DNA from: DATFVA01 sp963747755
GTDB taxonomy: Bacteria; Bacteroidota; Ignavibacteria; Ignavibacteriales; Ignavibacteriaceae
Length of the DNA stretch: 64,000 nt
Reading direction: 5' to 3'
NCBI GenBank assembly: GCA_963747755.1
Contig: CAVVGK010000014.1
Location: forward strand, 1,240,001-1,304,000
Shown here: piece after piece, positions 56,099-64,000 of the stretch
How positions within the stretch are numbered: the first letter of the stretch is position 1
Layout of the letters: each line of letters starts with the position of its first letter
Notes under the pieces: model-generated
Databases searched by the model: none
What the model was told of the DNA's origin: nothing
What the model saw: the letters and a program-made list of their open reading frames with translations, nothing else
Position numbers and translations under genes: made by a program

Positions 56099-57847
56099 TT
56101 ATTTCAACTCCTCAAGCTCTTTCTCCAGCAGTTGTTTATAATGCAGATCGGCATAAATTCCATTAAGGGATACCAGTTGTTCGTGTGTTCCTTCTTCCGC
56201 AATCTTTCCGTCAGAAAGAACGATTATCTTATCTGCGTCTTTCACGGTTGAGATCCTGTGACTTATAATTAAACTTGTTCTCCCCTTCATAAATTTTTTC
56301 AGGTTCCGTAATATTTCCTCTTCGGTATTTGTATCGACTGAAGAAAAAGAATCATCAAGTATCAGGATCTCCGGGTCAACAGCAAGGGCTCTTGCAAGGG
56401 TTGCTCGCTGCTTCTGACCTCCGGAAAGAGTAATACCTCTTTCACCGCTTATTGTTTCATAACCCAGCGGGAATGATTCTACATCCTTATCAAAATTTGC
56501 TATAGCCGAAACTTCCTTTACCTTCTCAAGGCTAACCTCTTTTGCTCCATAGGAAATATTACTAAGCAGGGTATCTGAAAAAAGAAAGGGTTCCTGCTGT
56601 ACATAACCAATATTTTTTCTGATTACATCAAGAGGGATCTTTTTTATATTCTTCCCGTTTATAAGCAGCTCTCCTCCCGTAACATCATACAGTCTTGGCA
56701 TTAGATTGATTAATGTGGTTTTACCGCTCCCTGTATATCCCATAATGGCCACGGTTGAGCCTGCCCGGATCTTCAGGTTGATATCCTTAAGCACAAAAGG
56801 CAGATGCTCGCCGTATTTAAAGGATACCTTTCGGAATTCTATATCGCCCTTCAGGTTCAGTATGTTCGTATCGGTATCCCCATTATCTTCAATCTCATAA
56901 TGCTCGTGTAATATCTTGTTCAGCCTCTTCATACTGGCTTCGCCCTGCTGAACTATATTCACAACCCAGCCGAATGCGATCATCGGCCAAATAAGTATAC
57001 CCAGGTAAAATATAAATGCGGTTAGTTCACCCAGGTTCATTGTACCCGAAATTATCTTACCTCCGCCAACCAGAACTACGATGATAAGCGACAGCCCTGT
57101 TATGAGAAACAGAATAGGCATAAGCATAGCCTGTACTTTCACCATCCGCATATTCTTTTCAAGATAATCCCTGCTCATTTTTTTAAATGACTCAATCTCA
57201 CCTTCCTCCCTTACGTATGATTTAATCACACGGATCCCCGAAAAGTTTTCCTGGGCTTTTGTTGTCAGTTCGGCAAATTGTTCCTGAATTTTTGTAAACC
57301 TTTCATGGATCTTTCTGCCTATCTTGTACACCAGGAATGAAAGCAGAGGAAGGGGGAGTAGAGTGTACAAAGTCAATGAAAAATTCAGTGATATCATTAA
57401 GGCAATTACCATCGTCAGTCGTATTGTTGTGTCCATTGAATACATAACGGCGGGACCAAGGAATGCTCTTACTGCATTGATATCATTGGTGGCGTGAGCC
57501 ATCACATTACCGGTAGAATTATTCTGAAAATATCTTAGAGGCAGCCTTTGAATATGACTCCAGAAATCTTCTCTCAAATCAAATTCAATTTCTCTGGAAA
57601 CAACAATAATTGTCTGCCTGATGAAGAACCGGAATGTTCCTGCGAATACGGCGGCTATTACTATTAGCAGTCCGTAATTGAAAAGCTGACTCACAGTAAC
57701 ATTTTCGCTAAATGAATTAATTGCATCTTTCAACAGAAGAGGTATATAAACGGCGCCGATATTGGAGAGTATAATGAATACTATACCCCAGCCAAGTTTT
57801 TTCTTGTAGCGGAGGAAATATTTTTTCAGTGTGAATAAATTTTTCAT
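56099..57847 (-). CDS. ABC exporter (MsbA/MDR-like), subunit 1
   Basis: A 582-aa half-transporter. The frame is open to 57985, but the first 46 codons fall in repeat-like DNA and the transporter begins MKNLFTLKKYFLRYKKKLG at 57847. Six helices are followed by an NBD with Walker A GYTGSGKTT, the canonical signature LSGGQKQRATLARAL and Walker B ILILDDSFSSVD (Asp in place of the catalytic Glu). With the downstream subunit it probably forms a heterodimer with one active site from each half. Confidence 0.9.
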   Translation of the reverse strand: MKNLFTLKKYFLRYKKKLGWGIVFIILSNIGAVYIPLLLKDAINSFSENVTVSQLFNYGLLIVIAAVFAGTFRFFIRQTIIVVSREIEFDLREDFWSHIQRLPLRYFQNNSTGNVMAHATNDINAVRAFLGPAVMYSMDTTIRLTMVIALMISLNFSLTLYTLLPLPLLSFLVYKIGRKIHERFTKIQEQFAELTTKAQENFSGIRVIKSYVREEGEIESFKKMSRDYLEKNMRMVKVQAMLMPILFLITGLSLIIVVLVGGGKIISGTMNLGELTAFIFYLGILIWPMIAFGWVVNIVQQGEASMKRLNKILHEHYEIEDNGDTDTNILNLKGDIEFRKVSFKYGEHLPFVLKDINLKIRAGSTVAIMGYTGSGKTTLINLMPRLYDVTGGELLINGKNIKKIPLDVIRKNIGYVQQEPFLFSDTLLSNISYGAKEVSLEKVKEVSAIANFDKDVESFPLGYETISGERGITLSGGQKQRATLARALAVDPEILILDDSFSSVDTNTEEEILRNLKKFMKGRTSLIISHRISTVKDADKIIVLSDGKIAEEGTHEQLVSLNGIYADLHYKQLLEKELEELK

Positions 57848-57891
57848 AAAGATAATTTCATATAATACCTGCCGGCTGCCTTGAAAGTGGA

Positions 57892-57986
57892 ATTGTCGTT
57901 TCGAATGATCTGTCCTGCTCTGCGCGGAGAGGGTGAAATCTGATTTCTTTGCGCTCGAAGCCGAAAGACTCTTTCGAAATAACAAT
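57892..57986. repeat. Best-preserved copy of a dispersed inverted-repeat element
   Basis: Left arm ATTGTCGTTTCGAA (57892-57905) and right arm TTCGAAATAACAAT (57973-57986) are inverted repeats matching at 12 of 14 positions. The 95-bp unit holds GATTTCTTTGCGCTCGAAG inside. Similar right arms lie at 19463-19476 and 33194-33207. No open frame belongs to it, and it resembles a short mobile (MITE- or REP-like) element. Confidence 0.55.
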
Positions 57987-58055
57987 AACAGACCTCAACG
58001 GGCAGTCCGGGTTAATTTTTTTATTTTAATTAGTATCTGTAAAAGTCCGATTAAA

Positions 58056-59333
58056 CTAATCTATAATATCAAAGCCGGTGTATTTACGCAATACTTCAGG
58101 GACGGTAATTTTCCCATCTCCGGTTTGATAATTTTCAAGTATAGAAACCATTAACCTGCTGGTAGCAAGTCCTGAACCATTAAGCGTATGAACAAATTCA
58201 GGTTTCTTCGTCGTCTCCGGTCTGAATCTGATATTTGCACGCCTGGCCTGAAAATTTTCAAAGTTGCTGCAGGATGATGCCTCAAGCCAGCGGTTCTCAG
58301 CAGGCGACCAGGTTTCGATGTCGTAGCATTTTGCTGCGGAGAAACTCAAATCGCCTGTACATAATAATAAAATTCTGTAAGGTATTTTTAATGCTTTTAA
58401 AATATCCTCTGCGTCATTTACGAGTGCCTCGAGTTCGTCGTACGAAGTTTCAGGCTTAACCAGTTTTACCATCTCGACTTTATTAAACTGGTGAACACGC
58501 AGGAAACCTTTTGATTCTTTCCCGTAGGAACCAGCTTCCCTTCTGAAACAAGCTGAATAGCCAACGTGTTTTATTGGCAGATCACTTTCACTGATTATTT
58601 CATTCCTGTAAATATTTGTAATAGGAACTTCAGCTGTGGGAATCGGGTAAAGGTCGTCTTTATCAATAGCATACATATCATCTTCCATTTTGGGAAGCTG
58701 TCCGGTACCTTTCATTGATTCACGGTTAACCAGGAAGGGTGGGAATACTTCTTTATAATCATGATTCTGCAAATGAAAGTCGAGCATAAAATTAATTAAT
58801 GCCCTCTCCAGAGTTGCGCCTTTACCTAAATACAGCGGGAAACCGGAACCTGAGATCTTGGCACCTCTTTCAAAATCAAGAATCTTTAAATTCTTACCGA
58901 GCTCAATGTGATCTAAAACCATTCCTTCCTTTTCAAAGGAAAATCCAGCAGGGACCCATTGTCTTACTTCGATGTTATTTTCTGCTGTTCTACCAACAGG
59001 AACAGATTCGTGAGGCATATTAGGAACATACATCAAAATCTCATTTAACTCGTTTTCAACTTCGCGCAGCCCCGAATCAATTTCAGTAATCTGATCAGAG
59101 ACGATCTTCATGGACGAAAGGAGTTCGGAAACATCCTTCCCCTGCTTTTTCAATACCGGGATCTGCGAGGATACCTGGTTTCTTTCAGATTTAAGTTCAT
59201 CACCGCGGAGTATAAGGTCCCTTCTTTTTTCGTCAAGAGCCAGGATCTCATCAACCCTGTCCTTTTCATTTTTGTTTTTTATACCCTGCTTTACTGCTTC
59301 AGGATTTTCGCGGATAAATTTTAGATCAAGCAT
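58056..59333 (-). CDS. serS: Seryl-tRNA synthetase
   Basis: Class II synthetase charging tRNA-Ser (and tRNA-Sec). An N-terminal coiled-coil arm (about 30-100) precedes the catalytic core with motif 2 VGYSACFRREAGSYGKES and motif 3 NGSGLATSRLMVSILENYQ. At 425 aa it is complete. It lies 36 bp after leuS on the same strand. Confidence 0.97.
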   Translation of the reverse strand: MLDLKFIRENPEAVKQGIKNKNEKDRVDEILALDEKRRDLILRGDELKSERNQVSSQIPVLKKQGKDVSELLSSMKIVSDQITEIDSGLREVENELNEILMYVPNMPHESVPVGRTAENNIEVRQWVPAGFSFEKEGMVLDHIELGKNLKILDFERGAKISGSGFPLYLGKGATLERALINFMLDFHLQNHDYKEVFPPFLVNRESMKGTGQLPKMEDDMYAIDKDDLYPIPTAEVPITNIYRNEIISESDLPIKHVGYSACFRREAGSYGKESKGFLRVHQFNKVEMVKLVKPETSYDELEALVNDAEDILKALKIPYRILLLCTGDLSFSAAKCYDIETWSPAENRWLEASSCSNFENFQARRANIRFRPETTKKPEFVHTLNGSGLATSRLMVSILENYQTGDGKITVPEVLRKYTGFDIID

Positions 59334-59369
59334 TAGTACGGTTCTGATTTTTTTAGTTTTAAATTCTTG

Positions 59370-61835
59370 TTATTTAACTACTATATTATAAATTTTATTC
59401 TTAACATAAATCTCTTTTACTATTGTCTTTCCTTCCGTATGTCTTATAACCTTCTCATTTTCAAATATAGTTTTCTTGACTGCTTCCTGGGTGCAGTTGA
59501 GAGGAACTTCTATAGTATCTCTCAGCTTTCCGTTTACCTGCACCGCTATATTTACGGTATCGGCAGTGAGAGCTGCTTCATCATATTTATACCATACTGG
59601 ATTCACAAATATTGAAGTTTCATTCCCGAGTAGTTCCCTGCACTCTTCCGCCAGGTGTGGAGCAACGGGGGCCAGCAGAATAGCAAACCTGCTTAAAGCA
59701 TATAACTTAATTTCATCTGAACATTTATCTATGCTCTTAAGCTCATTTATTAGCTCCATCAGGGAGGCAATAGCTGTGTTAAATCTGAAGCTGCTTATTT
59801 CTTCTTCAAATTTCTTCATTGTCTGGTTTGTTTTTCTGTAAACTGCCTTCTCATCTGCATTAAGGGAATTCATATCAAAGATATCAGGAACAGAAGTCTG
59901 CTTTAATAATCCCTTAAACCTGTTAAATAATTCATAAGACCTCTGCACAAATCTATCAACTCCGGAAATTCCCTTATCGCTCCAGTCACCGCCAAGCTCA
60001 TATGGACCCATAAACATAAGGTACATCCGGAAGACATCAGATCCATAATGGGATGTAAATTCATTCGGGTTAATTACATTACCCCGCGCTTTTGACATCT
60101 TCGCGCCCTGGTAGGTAATAGTTCCCTGGTGAAGAAGATTCCGGAAAGGTTCATCGCTGTCTGTCCATCCCAGATCTCTCAGAAATTTATGAATAAACCT
60201 GGCATAAAGAAGGTGCATCGTGGCATGCTCGGCTCCTCCGACGTACATATCCACCGGCACCCAATTGTCACTTTTCTTTTTATTAAAAGGTGCATCCTTA
60301 ATATGAGGGTCCAGGTATCTGAAATAATACCATGAAGAATCTACAAATGTATCCATCGTATCAGCATCGCGTTTTGCATCAGAACCGCATTTGGGACATT
60401 TAACATTTATAAAGTCAGGATTGGCTGCAAGCGGAGATTCACCCGATGGTTTAAATTCAACTTCGTAAGGAAGAGTTACCGGTAGATCCTTTTCATTAAC
60501 AGGGACGGTTCCGCAATCGGGACAATGGATAACAGGGATAGGTGTTCCCCAGTATCTTTGCCTTGAAATAAGCCAATCTCTAAGCCTGTAATTAATTTTT
60601 CGTTTTCCGAATTCTCTCAGCTCAAGGTAATCTATAATTCTTTGTTTTCCTATATTAGAATCAAGCCCGTTGAATTCATCTGAAAACACCATCTTGCCGG
60701 TCCCTGTATAAGCTTCCTGCAGTTCTGCATCAACATCGGTTTCCGGTTCAAGAATTACTTTTTTGATGGGAAGTGCAAACTTCTTTGCAAATTCAAAATC
60801 ACGTTCATCATGTCCCGGTACGGCCATTACACACCCGGTCCCGTACGTCAGCAGAGCATAATCTGCAATCCATATTGGTATCTTTTCACTGTTCACGGGG
60901 TTAATTGCGTAAGCACCGATCGGGGTTCCTGTTTTCTCTTTAACGGTTGAAGTTCTTTCAATCTCCGACAGCAGCTTGACGGATTCCCTGTATGTATCTA
61001 CATCTGCCTTATATTCAGAAGCAGTAAGCTTATCAACCAGCGGGTGTTCAGGAGCAAGCACTACATAGGTTACTCCGTAAAGTGTATCGGGACGAGTTGT
61101 AAAAACAGGAATCACTTCATCGCTTCCATCAACCTTGAAGTTGACTTCGGCTCCTTCACTTTTACCTATCCAGTTACGCTGCATAAGTTTTGTTTTTTCG
61201 GGCCAGTTGATTGTATCCAATCCCTGGAGAAGTTCCTCAGCATATTCGGTGATCTTGAAAAACCATTGTGTTAGGTTTTTCTGTATCACAACAGCACCGC
61301 ACCTTTCACAGGTTCCATCAGCTTGAACCTGTTCATTGGCCAATACCGTTTGATCGTTGGGACACCAGTTAACAGGAGCATTTTTTCTGTACGCCAATCC
61401 CTTTTCGTACAGCTTCAGAAACAGCCACTGGTTCCATTTATAATATTCGGGATCACAGGTCATCAGTTCAGCATCCCAGTCGTACATACAGCCCATCGTC
61501 TTTAACTGCTGACGAATATCTGCTATATTCTGCATTGTGCTGTCATAAGGATGAACACCTGATTTTATTGCAAAATTTTCAGCCGGCAGACCAAAAGCAT
61601 CGTAACCTATCGGTTCAAAAACGTTGTATCCGGTTAATTTTTTATATCTTGCCCAGGAATCATTGGGGCCGTAATTATACCAATGGCCTACGTGAAGTTT
61701 TGCACCGGAGGGATAAATAAACATTACAAGTGAATAAAGTTTGTTTTCCGACTTACTCAGATCGGTCCTGGCAACCCTGTTTTCGTCCCAGAATTTCTGC
61801 CATTTTAATTCAATCTCGGAAAAAGGATATCTCAT
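59370..61835 (-). CDS. leuS: Leucyl-tRNA synthetase
   Basis: Class I synthetase charging tRNA-Leu. The HIGH motif is in PSGAKLHVGHWYNYGP, the zinc-binding part CPNDQTVLANEQV is near residue 155, the CP1 editing domain has the TTRPDTLYG threonine-rich loop, and KMSKS is in YQGAKMSKARGNVINP. At 821 aa it is full length. The editing site looks intact. Followed by serS, together a tRNA-charging pair. Confidence 0.97.
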   Translation of the reverse strand: MRYPFSEIELKWQKFWDENRVARTDLSKSENKLYSLVMFIYPSGAKLHVGHWYNYGPNDSWARYKKLTGYNVFEPIGYDAFGLPAENFAIKSGVHPYDSTMQNIADIRQQLKTMGCMYDWDAELMTCDPEYYKWNQWLFLKLYEKGLAYRKNAPVNWCPNDQTVLANEQVQADGTCERCGAVVIQKNLTQWFFKITEYAEELLQGLDTINWPEKTKLMQRNWIGKSEGAEVNFKVDGSDEVIPVFTTRPDTLYGVTYVVLAPEHPLVDKLTASEYKADVDTYRESVKLLSEIERTSTVKEKTGTPIGAYAINPVNSEKIPIWIADYALLTYGTGCVMAVPGHDERDFEFAKKFALPIKKVILEPETDVDAELQEAYTGTGKMVFSDEFNGLDSNIGKQRIIDYLELREFGKRKINYRLRDWLISRQRYWGTPIPVIHCPDCGTVPVNEKDLPVTLPYEVEFKPSGESPLAANPDFINVKCPKCGSDAKRDADTMDTFVDSSWYYFRYLDPHIKDAPFNKKKSDNWVPVDMYVGGAEHATMHLLYARFIHKFLRDLGWTDSDEPFRNLLHQGTITYQGAKMSKARGNVINPNEFTSHYGSDVFRMYLMFMGPYELGGDWSDKGISGVDRFVQRSYELFNRFKGLLKQTSVPDIFDMNSLNADEKAVYRKTNQTMKKFEEEISSFRFNTAIASLMELINELKSIDKCSDEIKLYALSRFAILLAPVAPHLAEECRELLGNETSIFVNPVWYKYDEAALTADTVNIAVQVNGKLRDTIEVPLNCTQEAVKKTIFENEKVIRHTEGKTIVKEIYVKNKIYNIVVK

Positions 61836-61993
61836 TTTTACTTTGTTTCGAATTTAAAAATTAACTTCAAATTTACCGAAAATGAGAAGGAATTCAAATT
61901 AAAACAACAGGGTCCTCACAATAAGAATTAATTAGCATCATAGATATTTTTAAATAAATTGCATATCATTAATATATCTTATCAGGCAATTAA

Positions 61994-63172
61994 ATGAGAA
62001 TTTCACTTACAGACATAATTGCTATTATAGCGGCTTTACAGCTGTTTATCTTCTCCTTCTTCCTTTTTAACCTGAAAAAGGGAAACAGATTAAACCAGTT
62101 GCTGCTCTCGGCTTTTTTGTTTGCCAATGCAATGTATCTTGCCGGTTACCTCCTCTTCGCATTTTTTGAATATATTATGCCTGTTGGTGTACATTTCTTT
62201 TTTATCGGAACAGCTTTCGGATTTCTTTTCGGACCGCTTTTATTTCTATATACGAGTTCATTGACGAAGGATAATTTTCAACTAAAGAAGCGCGATTTCC
62301 TTCATGCTATCCCTTTTCTTGTCTATAATATATTGTATGCTGTATTTTTTCATTTTGAGCCTGCTTCGCTGAAAATCAGGATGCTTCAGCAGGGCATCAT
62401 ACTTCCACATTCTCTTGGTTTCTGGGTAAGTCTTCTGATGAATATTCAGATCCTGATATATATGACGGTGACTCTGTTTCTTGTTATAAGTTACAGCCGG
62501 AGGATTAAATCCCTTTATTCGATGATTAATCATCTGGAACTTGGCTGGCTTGAGCTCGTCCTTTATGCTTTTCTTTTTATGTGGCTTATAGATTTTACAC
62601 AGTTCCTGCTGCGTAGTACTTCAGGAATTTCTCAGGAACTCTCTGGTTACCTGACGTTAACATCAATTACGATAAATTTTGTTTTCGCAAATCTTGTTAT
62701 TTATAAAGGATTAAAACAGCCTTTACAATTTTTCGGTATTGAAAAGGAGCTGCCGAAATCAAAAAGTGATCGTTCTGTTCTCCCGGCTGAGGAATCCGAA
62801 AAATACCTGGAAAAACTAGTGAGTTATATGGCATCTGAAAAACCATATTTAACTTCTACACTTACTCTTAAGGAACTGTCCGACAAACTGGAAATGAACC
62901 CGAGGTTTCTGTCAAAGATTATACATGAGAAAAGAAATCAGAATTTCTTCGATTTTATAAATGGATACCGGATTGATGATGCAAAAATGATTCTTTCAAA
63001 TCCGGCAAAAAGAAAGATGACAATACTTGAGGTTCTGTATGGTGTAGGATTTAACTCCAAGTCTGTTTTTAATACGACATTTAAGAAGTGCACTGGGGTT
63101 ACACCCAGCCAATACAGGAAGAAATACCTTCCGTATCATTCACACCACGCCATTCAGAAATCAGCTTCCTAG
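61994..63172 (+). CDS. Membrane-anchored AraC family regulator
   Basis: A 392-aa protein with seven predicted helices (about 8-240) and a C-terminal AraC-type double helix-turn-helix (about 280-382: LTLKELSDKLEMNPRFLSKI, ILEVLYGVGFNSKSVFNTTF, TGVTPSQYRKKY). 7TM-HTH_18 proteins occur in Bacteroidetes-type bacteria and are thought to sense an extracellular or membrane signal and act directly on promoters. It starts at ATG 61994, divergent from leuS. Its likely target is the adjacent secreted beta-helix gene. Confidence 0.87.
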   Translation: MRISLTDIIAIIAALQLFIFSFFLFNLKKGNRLNQLLLSAFLFANAMYLAGYLLFAFFEYIMPVGVHFFFIGTAFGFLFGPLLFLYTSSLTKDNFQLKKRDFLHAIPFLVYNILYAVFFHFEPASLKIRMLQQGIILPHSLGFWVSLLMNIQILIYMTVTLFLVISYSRRIKSLYSMINHLELGWLELVLYAFLFMWLIDFTQFLLRSTSGISQELSGYLTLTSITINFVFANLVIYKGLKQPLQFFGIEKELPKSKSDRSVLPAEESEKYLEKLVSYMASEKPYLTSTLTLKELSDKLEMNPRFLSKIIHEKRNQNFFDFINGYRIDDAKMILSNPAKRKMTILEVLYGVGFNSKSVFNTTFKKCTGVTPSQYRKKYLPYHSHHAIQKSAS

Positions 63173-63290
63173 ACCGTTCATCATTCCAAGGGTAAGAAAA
63201 AGGTTCGGATTCATGCATCAGGACGACTTTAGTCCCTCCTCTATATAGATTTCACAAAGGATTTTATAACAATAAATCACGGAGGTCAAA

Positions 63291-64000
63291 ATGATTCGTT
63301 TTTTCCTGACCATTTGTTTTTTCCTTGGAATTCTTTTTCAGGGAGTATTTGAGGCAAGCGTATTAAATGTTCCTGATGATTATAGTACAATTCAGGCTGC
63401 TATAAATGCTTCACAGGACGGGGACACTGTCCTGACTGCAGAAGGCACATATCAGGAGAATATAAATTTCTCAGGCAAAAATATAATTGTGGCAAGCCGG
63501 TATATCATTGATAACGATCCGTCACATATTCTGAATACCATAATCGACGGCAGCAATCCGGTTCAACCAGATTCTGCAAGCTGTGTGAGAATAGTTTCAG
63601 GTGAAGACAGTACAGCTATGCTTGTGGGATTTACATTAACCAGAGGCACAGGCACAAAGTGGGTTGATGAACATGGTGCTGGCGTTTACCGAGAAGGAGG
63701 TGGAATCCTTATCACATTTTCCTCCCCTACCATTAAAAATAACTTAATCATTAACAACGAAGCTATCGATCGTACAGGAGTTACCAGTGCAGGCGGAGGA
63801 GGAATAAGGGCAGGCGACAGCAATGCACATATTTATAATAATATCATTGCGGGGAATAAGGGTCGCTATGGTGCGGGAATCGTGTGGAACTATGCCGCAG
63901 GGGAAATGAAAAATAATATCATTGTAAACAATACCGGCGGCGAAGATTTCGGTGGAGGCGGTGTATGGACATTGGCTATGGGTGCAACGATAATCGATAA
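63291..64000 (+). CDS. Secreted parallel beta-helix protein, 3' end beyond window
   Basis: The gene starts at ATG 63291 behind GGAGG and runs off the right edge (about 236 codons seen, no stop). The protein has a signal peptide (ending GVFEAS). After LNVPDDYSTIQAAINASQDG (a DUF1565/pectate-lyase-like beta-helix start) it shows repeated coils rich in Asn and Gly (NLIINNEAIDR, IYNNIIAGNKGRYGAG, MKNNIIVNNTGG). It is probably a surface or secreted polysaccharide-binding or -cleaving protein and could end in a T9SS sorting domain like the 38-kb protein; this cannot be seen. Confidence 0.8.
   Translation, partial: MIRFFLTICFFLGILFQGVFEASVLNVPDDYSTIQAAINASQDGDTVLTAEGTYQENINFSGKNIIVASRYIIDNDPSHILNTIIDGSNPVQPDSASCVRIVSGEDSTAMLVGFTLTRGTGTKWVDEHGAGVYREGGGILITFSSPTIKNNLIINNEAIDRTGVTSAGGGGIRAGDSNAHIYNNIIAGNKGRYGAGIVWNYAAGEMKNNIIVNNTGGEDFGGGGVWTLAMGATIID

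Noticed and set aside
1..64000. CRISPR array, prophage or integrase-flanked island
   Set aside because: No regularly spaced direct repeats, cas genes, phage structural genes, integrase or attachment-site pair seen; the repeats at 26.7-31.7 kb are coding.

Overview
The window looks like chromosomal DNA from a member of the Ignavibacteriales (Ignavibacteriota, the Chlorobi/Bacteroidetes side of the tree). The main evidence is a secreted protease ending in the type IX secretion sorting domain typical of that group (NYPNPFNPTT core), a Gram-negative envelope gene set (Kdo transferase, outer-membrane barrel proteins), large multihaem cytochromes and moderate-to-low GC. The assignment is inference; no rRNA gene is present.

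Layout. 1-7.2 kb: folate genes (folB, folK) and a deoxynucleoside kinase on the minus strand, then pgeF; on the plus strand surE, a PhzF-like isomerase, a VWA membrane protein and comF. 7.2-23.4 kb: mostly minus-strand housekeeping: argS, rsfS, a LytR_C protein, panD, a RidA protein, mazG (plus strand), phoH, two coiled-coil envelope proteins, radC, a TPR/LivK-like binding protein, guaA, gcvH, accC-accB, efp, a TPR membrane protein and tRNA-Arg(CCG). 23.9-34.7 kb: a PHP-domain protein, then the most distinctive region of the window. This is a minus-strand run encoding a dihaem b-type membrane cytochrome, a TPR anchor protein, an Fe-S/FAD oxidoreductase, a 20-haem cytochrome, a 46-haem cytochrome and an outer-membrane barrel. 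It reads as a route for electrons from quinol or NAD(P)H out through the envelope. 34.8-46.7 kb: dapF, a zinc/cation exporter, a YhcH protein, a gingipain-like T9SS-exported peptidase and a hybrid histidine kinase. 46.9-64 kb: a methyltransferase, DUF3788, NUDIX, isoaspartyl peptidase and DinB genes; waaA and a broken heptosyltransferase; fbp; an ABC exporter pair; serS; leuS; a membrane-bound AraC regulator; and the start of a secreted beta-helix protein.

Points for care. Two genes (the Fe-S/FAD oxidoreductase and the GT9 glycosyltransferase) are each split by a one-base frameshift at a short homopolymer, so both may be sequencing errors. Two genes (radC and folK) have no ATG, GTG or TTG at a plausible start and appear to begin with ATT; radC has an ideally placed Shine-Dalgarno sequence for this. 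Several intergenic gaps hold worn copies of one inverted-repeat element.
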